In this document: in pieces, positions 1 to 11,907 of the stretch
Layout of the letters: the number at the start of each line of letters is the position of its first letter
Position numbering within the stretch: the stretch's first letter is position 1
Assembly: GCF_003987275.1 (NCBI RefSeq)
Contig: NZ_PIQF01000002.1
Span: forward strand, 248,001 to 312,000
From: Idiomarina seosinensis
Lineage (GTDB): Bacteria; Pseudomonadota; Gammaproteobacteria; Enterobacterales; Alteromonadaceae
Length of the DNA: 64,000 nucleotides
Direction of reading: 5' to 3'
Program-made: the position numbers and the translations under genes
The notes under the pieces: model-generated
What the model was told of the DNA's origin: nothing
Seen by the model: the letters and a program-made list of their open reading frames with translations, nothing else
The model's database searches: none

Positions 1-3000
1 TTAACCTGAACCTCTTCCAAACGGCGCGCCATGCGCTCCTTGTGGTAAGAGTAACCGGTACCAGCAGGAATCAAGCGACCGACGATAACGTTTTCTTTCA
101 AGCCGCGTAGGCTATCTTTTTTGCCGCCTACCGCTGCTTCGGTCAGAACACGTGTTGTCTCCTGGAACGACGCTGCAGAAATAAACGACTCGGTCGATAG
201 CGAGGCTTTGGTTATACCTAACAATTGACGTTCAAAGGTTGCTGGCATTTTGCCGTCAGCTTCCGCTTTCGCGTTTGCTGCCAACACTTCCGCCATTTCA
301 ACCATTTCGCCTTCAAGCAGGTTGGTTTCACCAGCGCGCAATATCAATGCTTTTCTGAGCATTTGGCGAACGATGGTTTCAATATGTTTATCGTTTATCT
401 TAACACCTTGTAAGCGATAAACTTCCTGCACTTCGTTAACGATATAGTTTGCTACGGCACTGACTCCGCGCAGACGCAAAATATCATGCGGCGCTTCCGG
501 ACCATCCGCAATAACTTCGCCTTTTTCAACATGCTCACCTTCGAACACGTTCAATTGGCGCCATTTAGGAATCATTTCTTCGTGCTGATCAACACCATCA
601 GTTGGAGTAATAATCAGACGACGCTTGCCTTTGGTCTCTTTACCGAAAGATACAGTACCGGTCTTTTCAGCCAGGATAGCCGGCTCTTTCGGACGACGTG
701 CTTCAAACAAGTCGGCAACGCGTGGTAGACCACCGGTAATATCTCGAGTTTTCGAGCCTTCCTGCGGAATACGTGCCAGCGTGTCACCCACTCTAACTTC
801 AGCGTTATCTTCCAGATTGATGATCGCGTTGCCTGGCAAGAAGTATTGTGCCGGAATATCGGTTCCAACGATATTAACGTCGTTACCTTTATCATCGACC
901 AGCTTCACCATTGGGCGCATATCTTTACCGGCGCTGGTACGTTGACCCGTTTCCAGTACAACGATACTCGACAGACCGGTCAGCTCGTCGGTTTGACGTG
1001 TCATAGTGACGCCATCAATTAGATCAACAAACTTGATACGACCTTCTACCTCGGTAATGATTGGGTGTGTATGCGGGTCCCAGTTAGCGACTGTTTCTCC
1101 GCCTTCGACCGAATCACCTTCACCTTTCTTAAGTACTGCACCGTAAGGCACCTTATAGCGCTCACGCTCGCGGCCGTACTCATCAATCAGTGTCAATTCA
1201 GTTGAGCGCGAGGTAATTACGTGTTCTTTATCGCTGTTTACAACCCACTTGGCATTGTGCAGCTTAATCGTACCCGAGTTTTTAACCTGAACGCTGTTTT
1301 CAGCGGTAGCACGCGATGCTGCACCACCGATGTGGAAGGTACGCATCGTTAACTGTGTACCCGGTTCACCAATCGACTGAGCAGCGATAACACCAACTGC
1401 CTCACCTTGGTTCACCATATGGCCACGAGCCAAGTCACGACCATAACAATGAGCACAGACACCAAAGTCAGTATCACAAGTGATTACTGAACGAACCACA
1501 ACTTCATCAATTGAGTTCGCTTCTAGTACGTCACAGTTTTTCTCATCCAATAACGTGTTACGCGGAAGCAATACGTCGTTGCTGCCCGGCGTCAAAACGT
1601 CATTACAAAGAACACGGCCCAAGACTCGTTCGCGTAATGGTTCAACCACGTCGCCACCTTCAATCAGCGGTTTCATGATCAAGCCTTCTTCGGTACCACA
1701 ATCTTCTTCCATGATGACGACGTCTTGTGAAACGTCGACCAGACGGCGGGTCAGATAACCTGAGTTCGCTGTCTTCAATGCGGTATCGGCCAAACCTTTA
1801 CGTGCGCCGTGCGTTGAGATGAAGTACTGAAGTACGTTCAAACCTTCACGGAAGTTAGCTACGATCGGGGTTTCGATGATTGAGCCGTCTGGCTTAGCCA
1901 TCAAACCACGCATACCGGCCAACTGACGAATCTGTGCGGGGCTACCACGAGCACCGGAATCAGCCATCATAAAGATTGAGTTGAACGATGCTTGTTCTTC
2001 CTCTTTACCTTCTTTGTTGATGACGGTCTCTTTTGACAGATTTTCCATCATAGCTTTCGAGACTTTCTCGTTAGCCGTTGACCAAATGTCGATAACTTTG
2101 TTGTATTTCTCGCCGGCGGTTACCAGACCCGACTCGAACTGCTCCTGAATTTCAGCAACTTCTTCTTCGGCAGCTTCAACAATCTCTTTCTTGGCGTCTG
2201 GAATTACCATGTCGTTGATACCGACAGACGCGCCGGAGATCATCGCATAATGGAAACCGGTATACATAACCTGGTCAGCAAACACCACGGTGTCTTTAAG
2301 ACCTAAATCACGATATGCCTGGTTTAACATGCGGCCAATCGGTTTCTTGCCCATTGCCTGATCGATTAAATCGAATGGCAAACCTTCTGGCATGATCAAT
2401 GACAATAAGGCGCGACCTACTGTTGTATCTCTCAACAGAGTACGTGTTTCGCGATTGCCATCTTCATCAATTACGGTGTCAGTAATCCGCACTTTTACCC
2501 GTGAGTGCAATTCAACATCACGGTTACGATAGGCCTTTTCAGCTTCCTGCGGGCTCTTAAACGCCATTCCTTCGCCTTTCGCGTTTATCTTTTCTTTGGT
2601 CATGTAATACAGACCCAAGACAACGTCTTGCGAAGGAACAATAATTGGGTCGCCACTAGCTGGTGACAACACGTTATTGGTCGACATCATCAGGGCACGC
2701 GCTTCCAGCTGTGCTTCTAACGTCAATGGTAAGTGAACGGCCATTTGGTCGCCGTCAAAGTCGGCGTTGTAGGCCGCACAAACCAACGGGTGAAGCTGAA
2801 TCGCTTTACCTTCGATCAATACCGGTTCAAATGCCTGGATACCCAAACGGTGCAGCGTTGGTGCACGGTTCAACAGTACCGGATGCTCTTTGATGACTTC
2901 ATCCAGTACATCCCAAACTTCGGCGGTTTCCCGCTCCACCATCTTCTTAGCGGCTTTAATGGTCGTTGCTAAACCACGACGTTCAAGCTTGCCGTAAATA

Positions 3001-4139
3001 AACGGTTTGAACAGTTCCAGCGCCATCTTTTTAGGCAGGCCACACTGGTGCAAACGTAGTTTAGGACCAACAGTGATAACCGAACGGCCAGAATAGTCGA
3101 CTCGTTTACCCAGCAAGTTCTGACGGAAACGACCTTGCTTACCTTTGATCATATCCGCAAGCGATTTTAATGGACGCTTATTAGAGCCAGTGATGGCACG
3201 GCCACGACGACCGTTATCTAACAGCGCATCAACCGCTTCTTGTAGCATCCGCTTCTCGTTACGCACGATAATGTCAGGTGCAGCTAGATCAAGTAGACGC
3301 TTAAGACGGTTATTACGGTTAATAACACGACGGTATAGATCGTTCAGGTCAGACGTGGCAAAACGGCCACCGTCAAGCGGTACCAGCGGACGTAAGTCAG
3401 GTGGTAACACAGGCAGCACTTTTAAGATCATCCACTCTGGCTTGTTGCCAGACATCTGGAATGATTCAAGCAACTTCAGACGCTTGCTAATCTTTTTACG
3501 TTTAGTCTCTGAATTAGTTTCAGGTAATTCTTCACGTAAGCGCTGGATCTCGCCATCAATGTCAATGGCGCGCAATAGGTCAAGAACTGCTTCAGCACCC
3601 ATTTTCGCGTCAAATTCATCACCATGCTCTTCTAACGCATCCAGATACTCTTCTTCGGTCAGAATTTGACCTTGTTCTAATGAGGTTAAACCACCTTCGG
3701 TAACCACATAAGATTCAAAGTACAATACACGTTCAATATCGCGTAAGGTCATGTCCATCATTAAACCAATACGAGATGGCAATGACTTTAAGAACCAGAT
3801 GTGCGCAACTGGGCTGGCTAACTCAATGTGACCCATACGCTCACGGCGTACTTTAGTCAGTGTTACTTCTACGCCACACTTTTCACAGATTACGCCACGA
3901 TGCTTCAAGCGCTTGTATTTTCCACACAAGCACTCGTAATCCTTTACCGGACCAAAAATGCGCGCGCAGAATAAACCGTCGCGTTCTGGTTTAAAGGTAC
4001 GGTAGTTAATAGTCTCCGGCTTTTTCACTTCACCATATGACCAACTACGGATCATATCCGGTGATGACAGCTGAATTCGAATACCATCAAATTCTTCTGT
4101 TTGATTAGCCGGTTTTAAAAACTTAAGCAAGTCTTTCAC
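1..4139 (-). CDS. rpoC: RNA polymerase beta' subunit (3' end cut by window edge)
   Basis: Largest catalytic subunit of RNA polymerase. It starts at GTG (4139-4137), seven bases after an AGGAGA Shine-Dalgarno, and the N-terminus [10 protein letters not shown] matches the family. The zinc-binding segment [20 protein letters not shown] is near residues 70-90. The catalytic NADFDGD motif encodes N458, D460, D462 and D464, the same numbering as E. coli. The frame is open to base 1, where the protein reads [20 protein letters not shown]. From the E. coli length (1407) only about 25-40 C-terminal residues are missing. It lies 72 bp downstream of rpoB in the same operon. Confidence 0.98.
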   Translation of the reverse strand, partial: MKDLLKFLKPANQTEEFDGIRIQLSSPDMIRSWSYGEVKKPETINYRTFKPERDGLFCARIFGPVKDYECLCGKYKRLKHRGVICEKCGVEVTLTKVRRERMGHIELASPVAHIWFLKSLPSRIGLMMDMTLRDIERVLYFESYVVTEGGLTSLEQGQILTEEEYLDALEEHGDEFDAKMGAEAVLDLLRAIDIDGEIQRLREELPETNSETKRKKISKRLKLLESFQMSGNKPEWMILKVLPVLPPDLRPLVPLDGGRFATSDLNDLYRRVINRNNRLKRLLDLAAPDIIVRNEKRMLQEAVDALLDNGRRGRAITGSNKRPLKSLADMIKGKQGRFRQNLLGKRVDYSGRSVITVGPKLRLHQCGLPKKMALELFKPFIYGKLERRGLATTIKAAKKMVERETAEVWDVLDEVIKEHPVLLNRAPTLHRLGIQAFEPVLIEGKAIQLHPLVCAAYNADFDGDQMAVHLPLTLEAQLEARALMMSTNNVLSPASGDPIIVPSQDVVLGLYYMTKEKINAKGEGMAFKSPQEAEKAYRNRDVELHSRVKVRITDTVIDEDGNRETRTLLRDTTVGRALLSLIMPEGLPFDLIDQAMGKKPIGRMLNQAYRDLGLKDTVVFADQVMYTGFHYAMISGASVGINDMVIPDAKKEIVEAAEEEVAEIQEQFESGLVTAGEKYNKVIDIWSTANEKVSKAMMENLSKETVINKEGKEEEQASFNSIFMMADSGARGSPAQIRQLAGMRGLMAKPDGSIIETPIVANFREGLNVLQYFISTHGARKGLADTALKTANSGYLTRRLVDVSQDVVIMEEDCGTEEGLIMKPLIEGGDVVEPLRERVLGRVLCNDVLTPGSNDVLLPRNTLLDEKNCDVLEANSIDEVVVRSVITCDTDFGVCAHCYGRDLARGHMVNQGEAVGVIAAQSIGEPGTQLTMRTFHIGGAASRATAENSVQVKNSGTIKLHNAKWVVNSDKEHVITSRSTELTLIDEYGRERERYKVPYGAVLKKGEGDSVEGGETVANWDPHTHPIITEVEGRIKFVDLIDGVTMTRQTDELTGLSSIVVLETGQRTSAGKDMRPMVKLVDDKGNDVNIVGTDIPAQYFLPGNAIINLEDNAEVRVGDTLARIPQEGSKTRDITGGLPRVADLFEARRPKEPAILAEKTGTVSFGKETKGKRRLIITPTDGVDQHEEMIPKWRQLNVFEGEHVEKGEVIADGPEAPHDILRLRGVSAVANYIVNEVQEVYRLQGVKINDKHIETIVRQMLRKALILRAGETNLLEGEMVEMAEVLAANAKAEADGKMPATFERQLLGITKASLSTESFISAASFQETTRVLTEAAVGGKKDSLRGLKENVIVGRLIPAGTGYSYHKERMARRLEEVQV

Positions 4140-4144
4140 GATTT

Positions 4145-4151
4145 ATCTCCT
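4145..4151 (-). promoter_or_regulatory. rpoC ribosome binding site (fixes GTG start)
   Basis: On the minus strand AGGAGA precedes the GTG at 4139 by about six bases. No ATG in this frame near the conserved N-terminus competes, so the GTG start is well supported. Confidence 0.8.
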
Positions 4152-4169
4152 GTCGGAGTTCAAACCTCA

Positions 4170-4189
4170 GGGGAGTGCGAGCACTCCCC
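4170..4189. repeat. Perfect hairpin between rpoB and rpoC
   Basis: GGGGAGTGC and its exact complement GCACTCCCC face each other across a 2-nt centre (8-bp stem with a CUCG tetraloop on the mRNA strand). The rpoC-ward side has no U-run, so it is not an intrinsic terminator. It sits about 20 nt downstream of the rpoB stop and about 30 nt upstream of rpoC. Possible roles are transcript processing, mRNA stabilisation or translational insulation; these are inferred. Confidence 0.6.
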
Positions 4190-4211
4190 GAATTCATTCC
4201 GCAACAGCGTT

Positions 4212-7200
4212 TTAGCTCTGTTCCAGCTCGATATTGATGCCTAGTGAGCGAATCTCTTTCAATAGTACATTGAAGGATTCTGGCATACCTGCGTCCATCT
4301 GCAGGTTGTTGTCGACGATGTTCTTGTACATCTTAGTACGACCGTTCACATCATCAGACTTAACTGTCAGCATCTCTTGCAGCGTGTAAGCCGCGCCATA
4401 TGCCTCTAGTGCCCAGACTTCCATCTCACCAAAGCGCTGACCACCAAACTGAGCTTTACCACCCAATGGCTGTTGAGTAACCAAGCTGTACGAACCAGTA
4501 GAACGGGCGTGCATCTTGTCATCAACCAAGTGGTTAAGTTTCAGCATGTACATGTAGCCAACTGTCACGTCGCGCTCGAAGCGTTCGCCAGTACGGCCGT
4601 CATGCAGAGTGATCTGACCTGACTCTGGAATATCTGCCAACGCCAACAACGCCTTGATTTCTTCCTCAACCGCACCATCAAATACTGGTGTTGCGGTCGG
4701 TAATCCACCGCGTAGGTTATTGGCTAGACGCAGGACTTCGTCGTCACTAAACTCGGTAATATCGACTTCTTGACGTCCTTCACCCAGATCGTAGACCTGC
4801 TGCAGGAAGTCACGCAAATCTGACATTGCCCGTTGCTGTTTCAGCATTTTATCAATTTTGATACCGATACCACGTGCAGCCATTCCCAAATGCGTCTCCA
4901 GGATCTGACCGATGTTCATTCGTGACGGAACACCTAGCGGGTTCAGTACGATGTCGACAGGATTACCTTCGTCGTCATGGGGCATGTCTTCGACTGGTAT
5001 AATGGTCGAAATAACACCTTTGTTACCGTGCCGTCCAGCAAGTTTGTCACCCGGTTGAATACGACGTTTAACCGCAAGGTAAACCTTAACAATTTTAAGG
5101 ACACCTGGCGCCAAGTCGTCGCCCTGCGTGATCTTACGACGCTTGGTTTCGAACTTATGATCGAAGTCATCGCGAATCTGCTGATACTGCTCGGCAATTT
5201 GTTCCAATTGCTCTTGCGCACTCTCGTCGCTCAAGCCCTGGCTCAACCAATTGCTGCGATCCATACTGGCTAACTTAGCTTCATCGAAGCCGTTGGCTAA
5301 CAATAGGTTACGCGCGCGGTTATAGATGCCTTCTTCCAGAATCTTAAATTCTTCAGTTAAGTCTTTTTTGACCTTGGCTAACTGCATTTCTTCGATCGCT
5401 ACCGCACGCTTGTCTTTCTCAACGCCATCGCGAGTGAACACCTGCACGTCGATAACTGTTCCGTTAACGCCGTTCGGTACACGCAATGAGCTGTCTTTCA
5501 CGTCCGATGCTTTTTCACCAAAGATTGCTCGCAACAGCTTCTCTTCCGGGGTCAATTGGGTTTCGCCTTTTGGCGTTACCTTACCGACCAGAATATCGCC
5601 GCCGTTAACTTCGGCACCAACGTAGACAACGCCAGCTTCGTCGAGTTTGCCGAGTGCTGACTCGCCAACGTTAGGAATATCAGAAGTAATTTCTTCTGCG
5701 CCTAACTTAGTATCACGAGCGACACAGTTAAGCTCTTGAATGTGAATCGTGGTCATGCGGTCTTCTTGAGCGACACGCTCCGAGATCAAAATAGAATCCT
5801 CGAAGTTATAACCGTTCCACGGCATGAACGCGACGCGCATGTTCTGACCCAAGGCCAGCTCGCCCAAGTCTGTGGACGGACCGTCTGCTAATACATCACC
5901 TGAAGTAACCGGCTCGCCTGGGTTAACCGTTGGCTTTTGGTTAATACAAGTGTTCTGGTTAGAACGCGTGTATTTGGTCAGGTTATAGATGTCGATACCG
6001 GCTTCGCCAGGTACCATTTCTTCTTCGTTAACTTTAACAACGATACGAGCTGCGTCGACGTAATCAACAACACCACCACGTTTTGCGACAACGGTTACAC
6101 CAGAGTCAACCGCGATAGTCCGCTCAATACCAGTACCCACCAACGGCTTATCAGCGCGTAACGTTGGGACTGCCTGACGCTGCATGTTCGAGCCCATTAA
6201 GGCACGGTTAGCATCATCGTGTTCAAGGAACGGAATCATACTCGCCGCAATGGATACGATCTGCTGCGGTGCTACGTCCATGAACTGAACCTGCTCTTTA
6301 CTGACCAGAGTAAATTCGTTTTTATGACGACATGGCACCAAGTCTTCGACGAGCTCACCATTATCGTTCAACGCCACGTTCGCCTGCGCGATAACGTAGT
6401 TGCCTTCTTCGATCGCTGACAAATAAACAACGTCGTCAGTCACCTGACTATTTTCGATGCGACGATAAGGCGTTTCCAGGAAACCGTATTCGTTGGTCCG
6501 AGCAAAGGTCGATAATGAGTTAATCAAACCGATGTTTGGACCTTCCGGTGTTTCGATCGGACATAGGCGACCGTAGTGCGTCGGATGTACGTCGCGTACC
6601 TCAAAGCCTGCACGCTCTCGTGTCAAACCGCCTGGACCCAATGCAGAAATACGACGCTTATGCGTTACTTCTGACAACGGGTTGTTTTGGTCCATAAACT
6701 GTGACAGCTGGCTTGAACCAAAGAATTCTTTAACGGCAGCACTGATTGGCTTAGCGTTAATCAGGTCTTGCGGCATCGTGCTGTCCAGGTCACCCAGCGA
6801 CAGACGCTCTTTAACAGCGCGCTCAACACGAACCAGCCCAACACGGAATTGGTTTTCTGCCATTTCGCCAACCGAACGAATACGACGGTTACCCAAGTGG
6901 TCGATATCATCGACTTCGTCAAGACCGTTACGGATTTCAATCAGCTTTTTCATGACTTCGACGATGTCGTCGTTAGTCAGTGTGTTAACGCCGGTCAGGT
7001 CGTCACGACCCAAACGACGATTAAACTTCATGCGGCCTACCGTTGACAAGTCATAGCGATCTTCGCTGAAGAATAGGTTATCAAATAACGCTTCAGCCGC
7101 TTCACGAGTCGGCGGCTCACCTGGGCGCATCATGCGATATATTTCTACTAACGCTTCTAAGCGGTTCGAAGTACCATCAACCCGTAACGTCTCGCTCATG

Positions 7201-8240
7201 TAAGGTCCATGGTCGAGGTCGTTGACGAATAAGGTTTCAATTTTCTTGATTCCGGCTTCGCTCAGCTTAGCAATAAGCTCTAGGTTCAATTCTTCGTTTG
7301 CGTTAGCGACGATCTCGCCGGTTTTCTTATCGGCATAGTCTTTCGCTAATACTTTACCAACCATATATTCCGCAGGTACTTCTAGCTCTTTAAGCTCGAG
7401 CTTTTCCAGCTGACGGATATGGCGTGCGGTAATACGACGGCCTTTTTCGACAATCATCTCGCCGTCTGGCGATTTGATATCGAATTTTGCGGTTTCACCA
7501 CGCAAACGCTCAGGCACCAATTGCATTTTAACTTTGGTCTTGAGAATTTCGAAATACGTGGTGTCGAAGAACATCTCAAGGATTTCTTCGGTGCTGTATT
7601 CTAGGGCACGCAAAATGATCGACGCAGGCAATTTGCGGCGACGGTCAATACGCACAAAGACATTATCTTTGGGATCAAATTCAAAATCCAGCCAGGAGCC
7701 ACGATAAGGAATAACGCGAGCGTTATAAAGAACCTTACCTGAGGAGTGTGACTTCCCTTTGTCATGATCAAAGAACACACCTGGCGAGCGGTGTAATTGT
7801 GACACGATGACACGTTCGGTACCGTTTATTACAAAGGTTCCGTTCTCTGTCATCAATGGGATTTCACCCATGTACACTTCTTGTTCTTTGATATCTTTTA
7901 CTGTTCCAGCCGCTGCTTCTTTATCAAACAGAACCAGACGCAGTTTCACACGAAGTGGTGCAGAATATGTGATTCCGCGAATTTGACATTCTTCTACGTC
8001 AAATGCAGGTTCACCCATGTGGTAACTGACGTACTGCAGTTCCGCATTACCTGAGTAGCTGGCAATCGGAAAAACCGAACGAAAAGCTGCTTCCAAGCCA
8101 TTATTAGCTTCTGGATCAACTTCAATAAATTTCTTAAATGAATCAAGCTGCATTGACAGCAAGTAAGGCACTTCAAGCACATGTGGCCGTTTTCCAAAGT
8201 CCTTACGAATACGTTTTTTTTCTGAGTAGGAGTACGCCAT
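4212..8240 (-). CDS. rpoB: RNA polymerase beta subunit
   Basis: Catalytic beta subunit of RNA polymerase, 1342 residues, the same length as E. coli RpoB and collinear by eye from [19 protein letters not shown] to the C-terminal NIELEQS. The rifampicin-binding cluster ([17 protein letters not shown] then [14 protein letters not shown]) is wild type, so no classical resistance substitution is visible. The C-terminal clamp segment ([19 protein letters not shown]) is intact. It is co-transcribed with rplL through a leaky attenuator-like hairpin at about 8.39 kb, with rpoC downstream. Confidence 0.99.
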   Translation of the reverse strand: MAYSYSEKKRIRKDFGKRPHVLEVPYLLSMQLDSFKKFIEVDPEANNGLEAAFRSVFPIASYSGNAELQYVSYHMGEPAFDVEECQIRGITYSAPLRVKLRLVLFDKEAAAGTVKDIKEQEVYMGEIPLMTENGTFVINGTERVIVSQLHRSPGVFFDHDKGKSHSSGKVLYNARVIPYRGSWLDFEFDPKDNVFVRIDRRRKLPASIILRALEYSTEEILEMFFDTTYFEILKTKVKMQLVPERLRGETAKFDIKSPDGEMIVEKGRRITARHIRQLEKLELKELEVPAEYMVGKVLAKDYADKKTGEIVANANEELNLELIAKLSEAGIKKIETLFVNDLDHGPYMSETLRVDGTSNRLEALVEIYRMMRPGEPPTREAAEALFDNLFFSEDRYDLSTVGRMKFNRRLGRDDLTGVNTLTNDDIVEVMKKLIEIRNGLDEVDDIDHLGNRRIRSVGEMAENQFRVGLVRVERAVKERLSLGDLDSTMPQDLINAKPISAAVKEFFGSSQLSQFMDQNNPLSEVTHKRRISALGPGGLTRERAGFEVRDVHPTHYGRLCPIETPEGPNIGLINSLSTFARTNEYGFLETPYRRIENSQVTDDVVYLSAIEEGNYVIAQANVALNDNGELVEDLVPCRHKNEFTLVSKEQVQFMDVAPQQIVSIAASMIPFLEHDDANRALMGSNMQRQAVPTLRADKPLVGTGIERTIAVDSGVTVVAKRGGVVDYVDAARIVVKVNEEEMVPGEAGIDIYNLTKYTRSNQNTCINQKPTVNPGEPVTSGDVLADGPSTDLGELALGQNMRVAFMPWNGYNFEDSILISERVAQEDRMTTIHIQELNCVARDTKLGAEEITSDIPNVGESALGKLDEAGVVYVGAEVNGGDILVGKVTPKGETQLTPEEKLLRAIFGEKASDVKDSSLRVPNGVNGTVIDVQVFTRDGVEKDKRAVAIEEMQLAKVKKDLTEEFKILEEGIYNRARNLLLANGFDEAKLASMDRSNWLSQGLSDESAQEQLEQIAEQYQQIRDDFDHKFETKRRKITQGDDLAPGVLKIVKVYLAVKRRIQPGDKLAGRHGNKGVISTIIPVEDMPHDDEGNPVDIVLNPLGVPSRMNIGQILETHLGMAARGIGIKIDKMLKQQRAMSDLRDFLQQVYDLGEGRQEVDITEFSDDEVLRLANNLRGGLPTATPVFDGAVEEEIKALLALADIPESGQITLHDGRTGERFERDVTVGYMYMLKLNHLVDDKMHARSTGSYSLVTQQPLGGKAQFGGQRFGEMEVWALEAYGAAYTLQEMLTVKSDDVNGRTKMYKNIVDNNLQMDAGMPESFNVLLKEIRSLGINIELEQS

Positions 8241-8383
8241 GGGGTTCCTCAGCTAGCTGATTGATGACCCTAACCAACGAGTGGTTCGCTGGTTAAATAC
8301 AGATAATAAAATCTGTTGATCCCGTTGTTTAATACCGCTCACTTGCATCCGAACGACGGGCAAAAATGATACAAGCATTAAAG

Positions 8384-8418
8384 CGCGAAAAGGCTGGTGG
8401 TCAATTAACCACCAGCCT
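8384..8418 (-). terminator. rplL-rpoB attenuator (leaky intrinsic terminator)
   Basis: An 11-bp perfect inverted repeat (AGGCTGGTGGT / ACCACCAGCCT, loop 8402-8407) is followed on the minus strand by only a short U-run before CGCGC. It lies in the 213-bp gap between rplL and rpoB, where E. coli has an attenuator that lets only part of the ribosomal-protein transcripts read into rpoB. The weak U-tract fits partial termination. The role is inferred from position and structure. Confidence 0.75.
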
Positions 8419-8453
8419 AAGGCCGTTAGGCCATATGTCGTGCAAGAGTTAAA

Positions 8454-8831
8454 TTACTTAACTTCAACTTCCGCACCAGCTTCTTCAAGCTGCTTTTTCA
8501 GCTCTTCAGCTTCGTCTTTGCTTACGCCTTCTTTGACTGCTACTGGAGCAGACTCAACCATAGCTTTAGCTTCTTTCAAGCCAAGGCCAGTTGCAGCGCG
8601 AACTGCTTTGATTGATGCAACTTTGTTGCTGCCTGCGCCTTTCAGCACTACGTCAAATTCAGTTTGCTCTTCAGCTGCTGCTTCGCCACCGGCTGCTGGG
8701 CCAGCTGCTACTGCTACTGCTGCAGATGCGTCTACGCCGAATTTTTCTTCAGCTGCTTCGATCAATTCAACCAGTTCCATTACTGGCATTTCAGCGATCG
8801 CGTTTAAAATGTCGTCTTTAGTCAGAGCCAT
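8454..8831 (-). CDS. rplL: 50S ribosomal protein L7/L12
   Basis: Stalk protein of the large ribosomal subunit that recruits translation GTPases; 125 residues. The N-terminal dimerisation helix ([20 protein letters not shown]) is followed by an Ala/Gly-rich hinge (about 35-52) and the globular C-terminal domain ([20 protein letters not shown] to the end). It lies 53 bp after rplJ in the usual rplJL order. The family forms multimers on L10. Confidence 0.99.
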   Translation of the reverse strand: MALTKDDILNAIAEMPVMELVELIEAAEEKFGVDASAAVAVAAGPAAGGEAAAEEQTEFDVVLKGAGSNKVASIKAVRAATGLGLKEAKAMVESAPVAVKEGVSKDEAEELKKQLEEAGAEVEVK

Positions 8832-8884
8832 TACTCTAAACTCCTGGGTTGATAATTACAAAAAATGGTTCAAAAACCAACGTA

Positions 8885-9403
8885 TTACTTAGCGTCTTTA
8901 ATCGCCGCCAACGTTCTAACAAACTTGCTAGGTACTTCGTTAACTGTTTTAACGAATTTGCTAACAGGTTCTTTGAAGGTGGCGAGCAATTTAGCCAATG
9001 CTTCATCACGAGTCGGAAGTGAAGCAACTGCGTCCAATTTTTCTGGACCCATGATGCCATTACCGATTGATAGAGCTGTAACTTGCAGGTTCTTGTTTCC
9101 TTTACCGAAATCTTTAAACAAACGAGCAGATGCGCCCGGTGCGTCCAAAGAAAAACCGTAAACAAGAGGTCCTTTAAGTACATCAGCCATATCGTCAAAC
9201 TGGGTGCCTTCGAATGCACGTTTTGCAAGAGTATTACGTACTACTTTAACGTAAACGCCTTGCTCACGAGCTTTCTTACGCAGCTCAGTCATATCGGCGA
9301 CTTCGATGCCTCGATATTCAGCAACGGTGACAGCTAGCGCGTCTGAAGCTACTTCGTTAACTTCCTTAACGATGGCTTTCTTTCCGGCTAAACCTATTGC
9401 CAC
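8885..9403 (-). CDS. rplJ: 50S ribosomal protein L10
   Basis: Base of the ribosomal stalk; it anchors L7/L12 dimers and represses its own operon through the leader RNA upstream. The frame extends to a GTG at 9412, but that codon lies inside the GAGGTG Shine-Dalgarno. The GTG at 9403 ([15 protein letters not shown], 172 residues) has proper spacing of about 8 nt and fits the family N-terminus. The conserved [20 protein letters not shown] segment is intact. It is followed by rplL. Confidence 0.96.
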   Translation of the reverse strand: MAIGLAGKKAIVKEVNEVASDALAVTVAEYRGIEVADMTELRKKAREQGVYVKVVRNTLAKRAFEGTQFDDMADVLKGPLVYGFSLDAPGASARLFKDFGKGNKNLQVTALSIGNGIMGPEKLDAVASLPTRDEALAKLLATFKEPVSKFVKTVNEVPSKFVRTLAAIKDAK

Positions 9404-9425
9404 TGATATCACCTCGTTTTTATTC

Positions 9426-9439
9426 GGGACCGAAGTCCC
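9426..9439 (-). repeat. UUCG-tetraloop hairpin just upstream of rplJ
   Basis: The mRNA strand reads GGGAC-UUCG-GUCCC, a very stable C(UUCG)G tetraloop hairpin. It ends about 10 nt before the rplJ Shine-Dalgarno. It probably closes the 3' side of the L10 leader structure, holding the start region in a defined conformation. There is no U-run, so it is not a terminator. Confidence 0.6.
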
Positions 9440-9620
9440 TCGTTACAAGTTAAGTGAGGTTACCCCCACCGCGTTGTCACGGTGAATCTCTTACCCAGAG
9501 AGCCTGAGTCGGATTTCACCATCTGCGTAGGAAATTAAGTGCCGCTATCCAAAACTACTGAAATTCTCGCGGTACACCTACGGTCTTGGACGGGAGCCTT
9601 GCGATTTTGTCTTACGACAA
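9440..9620 (-). ncRNA. Ribosomal protein L10 leader (autoregulatory 5' UTR)
   Basis: The 262-bp gap between rplA and rplJ carries the conserved leader blocks on the minus strand: CCGTAGGTG (complement of 9575-9583) and CTACGCAGATGGTG (within 9511-9530). These resemble the gammaproteobacterial L10 leader, to which the L10-L12 complex binds to repress translation of rplJL. Boundaries are approximate. An Rfam L10_leader covariance model would settle them. Confidence 0.75.
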
Positions 9621-9665
9621 GCACACGGCAGCCCCAACCCACAAACCTTTACTAACCAATAGCTA

Positions 9666-10361
9666 TTAACCTGCGTTAACAGTACCTTGGTCAATACTTA
9701 CGCCTGCGCCCATAGTGGTCGACAGGTTAATACGCTTAAAGTATACACCTTTAGCAGAAGAAGGCTTCGCTTTCTTCAATGCTACTAACAATGCATCTAA
9801 GTTTTCTTTCAGCTTGTCGTCGTCGAAATCGACACGGCCAATCGTTGCGTGAACGATACCGTTTTTGTCGTTGCGATAGCGAACCTGACCTGCTTTAGCA
9901 TTCTTAACCGCTGTTGCTACGTCTGGAGTTACTGTGCCAGTTTTCGGATTTGGCATTAAGCCACGAGGACCTAAGATTTGGCCTAGCTGTCCAACTACGC
10001 GCATCGCGTCTGGTGAAGCTACAACTACGTCAAAGTTCATCTCGCCTTTCTTTACTTGCTCGGCCAGATCTTCCATACCGACGATATCAGCACCAGCTTC
10101 TTTCGCTTTTTCAGCGTTGTCGCCAGAGGTAAATACAGCAACGCGAACGTCACGACCTGTACCGTTTGGTAATACTGTTGCGCCACGAACGTTTTGGTCC
10201 GATTTACGAGCATCGATACCAAGGTTAACTGCAACATCAACGCTTTCTGTGAATTTAGCAGTCGCTAATTCTTTTAACAGAGTGATCGCTTCATTAACGT
10301 CGTAATCACGGGCTTCAACTTTATCGCGGATTAAACGTGCGCGTTTTGATAATTTAGCCAT
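9666..10361 (-). CDS. rplA: 50S ribosomal protein L1
   Basis: Large-subunit protein of the L1 stalk that helps release deacylated tRNA from the E site; in gammaproteobacteria it also represses the rplK-rplA mRNA. It has 231 residues and is full length. The signature region [20 protein letters not shown] is intact. The gene follows rplK by 3 bp, so the two are surely co-translated. The L10 leader and rplJ lie downstream. Confidence 0.99.
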   Translation of the reverse strand: MAKLSKRARLIRDKVEARDYDVNEAITLLKELATAKFTESVDVAVNLGIDARKSDQNVRGATVLPNGTGRDVRVAVFTSGDNAEKAKEAGADIVGMEDLAEQVKKGEMNFDVVVASPDAMRVVGQLGQILGPRGLMPNPKTGTVTPDVATAVKNAKAGQVRYRNDKNGIVHATIGRVDFDDDKLKENLDALLVALKKAKPSSAKGVYFKRINLSTTMGAGVSIDQGTVNAG

Positions 10362-10364
10362 TGA

Positions 10365-10793
10365 TTAGCCCTCCACATTTAGGCCCATCGCGCGGGCAGA
10401 GCCGGCGATAGTGCGAACTGCTGCGTCTAAGTCAGCGGCGGTCAGATCAGGTTCTTTCACCTTTGCAATTTCTTCTAATTGCTCACGAGTAACGGTGCCC
10501 ACTTTCTTAGTGTTAGGCTCGCCTGAACCACTTTTGATGCCGGCCGCTTTCTTCAACAAGAAGGACGCTGGTGGTGTCTTAGTGATAAACGTGAATGAAC
10601 GATCTTCAAACACTGTAATTTCAACTGGCACTGGTGCGCCTTTTTCCAGGCTGTCCGTCTGTGCGTTGAATGCTTTACAGAATTCCATGATGTTAACACC
10701 ATGCTGACCCAATGCAGGACCAACGGGTGGTGAAGGGTTAGCTGAACCAGCAGCTACCTGAAGCTTAATAATGGCCGATACTTTCTTCGCCAT
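10365..10793 (-). CDS. rplK: 50S ribosomal protein L11
   Basis: Protein of the ribosomal GTPase-associated centre, needed for RelA-dependent stringent response. The N-terminal extension MIT from an upstream GTG overlaps the Shine-Dalgarno. The ATG at 10793 follows AGAGGTGATTACC and gives the family start [16 protein letters not shown] (142 residues). The proline-rich [20 protein letters not shown] motif and the C-terminal 23S-rRNA-binding part ([12 protein letters not shown]) are present. First gene of the transcript from the promoter at 10.88-10.91 kb. Confidence 0.98.
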   Translation of the reverse strand: MAKKVSAIIKLQVAAGSANPSPPVGPALGQHGVNIMEFCKAFNAQTDSLEKGAPVPVEITVFEDRSFTFITKTPPASFLLKKAAGIKSGSGEPNTKKVGTVTREQLEEIAKVKEPDLTAADLDAAVRTIAGSARAMGLNVEG

Positions 10794-10825
10794 GGTAATC
10801 ACCTCTGTTGTGGGTTTAACGCCTC

Positions 10826-10848
10826 GTAATTTGTCAGAGTCAAATTAC
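10826..10848 (-). promoter_or_regulatory. Leader hairpin of rplK-rplA mRNA, candidate L1 target
   Basis: The 5' UTR of rplK contains a perfect 8-bp hairpin (GUAAUUUG - ACUCUGA - CAAAUUAC). In E. coli L1 represses the L11 operon by binding its leader in this position. I cannot confirm the L1 recognition bulge by eye, so the function is inferred from position. Confidence 0.4.
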
Positions 10849-10879
10849 TCAGTCGGCTTCCCGTTAAAAAAGGACGCGA

Positions 10880-10908
10880 ATTATAGGCTAATTCGCATCC
10901 ACGATCAA
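10880..10908 (-). promoter_or_regulatory. Sigma-70 promoter of rplKA-rplJL-rpoBC
   Basis: On the minus strand TTGATC (complement of 10903-10908) is separated by exactly 17 bp from a consensus TATAAT (complement of 10880-10885). This sits in the 137-bp gap between nusG and rplK. The -10 is followed by TCGCGTCC, a GC-rich discriminator of the kind seen at stringently controlled promoters. Confidence 0.8.
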
Positions 10909-10930
10909 TGCCTTGACGGTTATTTTTTGA

Positions 10931-11470
10931 TCACGCTTTCTCGACTTGACTAAACTCGAGATCAACCGGCGTTGCCCGGCCGAAGATTGACACCGATACT
11001 GTTACCCGGCTTTTTTCGTAATCAACTTGTTCTACTGTGCCGTTAAAGTCTGCAAATGGTCCATCGTTGACGCGAACCACTTCGCCTGGTTCGAATAGAG
11101 TTTTTGGTTTCGGTTTGTCTTGCGAATCCTGTAAACGATCTAAAATTGAGTCAGCTTCACGTTTAGAAATCGGCGTTGGACGCTCGCTGCTACCGCCAAT
11201 AAACCCTAGTACGCGTGGTACACTTTTTACCAAGTGCCAAGTATCGTCGTCCATTTCCATTTCGACCAACACATAGCCTGGAAAGAACTTGCGCTCACTC
11301 TTACGGCGCACGCCAGCTTTCATTTCTACGACTTCTTCTTTAGGCACAAGAATTTCACCAAACTTATCTTCTAAGCCATGCATCTTGATATGTTCTTTTA
11401 GAGACTCAGAAACACGCGCCTCGAAACCGGAAAAAGCTTGTACAACGTACCAACGCTTGCTATCGCTCAT
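10931..11470 (-). CDS. nusG: Transcription elongation/antitermination factor NusG
   Basis: Binds RNA polymerase to raise processivity, links it to the ribosome (via S10) and to Rho. It has 179 residues: the N-terminal NGN domain ([40 protein letters not shown]) and a C-terminal KOW domain ([20 protein letters not shown]). It starts one base after the secE stop, the usual secE-nusG pair. rplK follows after its own promoter. Confidence 0.99.
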   Translation of the reverse strand: MSDSKRWYVVQAFSGFEARVSESLKEHIKMHGLEDKFGEILVPKEEVVEMKAGVRRKSERKFFPGYVLVEMEMDDDTWHLVKSVPRVLGFIGGSSERPTPISKREADSILDRLQDSQDKPKPKTLFEPGEVVRVNDGPFADFNGTVEQVDYEKSRVTVSVSIFGRATPVDLEFSQVEKA

Positions 11471-11471
11471 A

Positions 11472-11852
11472 TTAAATCTCCAAACCGGTTAGGAAGCCAA
11501 CAACGCGCACTAAAATGCCGTCTAATCCCCAAAGAATAAGTGCAACAATAACTGTCGCCACAACAACGATTAATGTTGTTTGGGTTGCTTCCTGACGTGA
11601 AGGCCAGACAACCTTGCGCACTTCGGTACGGCTTTCTTTCGCAAACGAAAGGAACTGTCTGCCTTTTGTGGTTGCCGCTGCGGTAAAGCCGGCCAGACCA
11701 ATCAGAATTACAACGCCAATAGCGCGATATAATACGGAGACTTGTTCTGTAAAATAGTGGTTGCCACCAATAGCAACGACTAACAATGCGATAGTAATGA
11801 TCCACTTAACGCTATTTAAGGAACTGCTTTGCGTGTCGTTATTTGCGCTCAT
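11472..11852 (-). CDS. secE: Preprotein translocase subunit SecE
   Basis: Essential clamp subunit of the SecYEG channel in the inner membrane. It has 126 residues, the three-helix gammaproteobacterial form: hydrophobic segments near residues 16-33, 42-60 and 93-115. Before the third lies the conserved amphipathic hinge [20 protein letters not shown]. It lies between tRNA-Trp and nusG, transcribed with both from the promoter at about 12.03 kb. Confidence 0.98.
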   Translation of the reverse strand: MSANNDTQSSSLNSVKWIITIALLVVAIGGNHYFTEQVSVLYRAIGVVILIGLAGFTAAATTKGRQFLSFAKESRTEVRKVVWPSRQEATQTTLIVVVATVIVALILWGLDGILVRVVGFLTGLEI

Positions 11853-11907
11853 TCTTAAATCCTAGTTACGACTGGCCGTTTCGCTCAACGAGCTCGATCT
11901 TAAAATC

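Noticed and set aside
3145..3669. 174-residue plus-strand open frame
   Set aside because: It is antisense to conserved rpoC sequence; the Ser/Arg-rich product is typical of a shadow frame.
4170..4189. Intrinsic terminator between rpoB and rpoC
   Set aside because: The stem is strong but has no U-run in the rpoC direction, and rpoC has no separate promoter that I can see.
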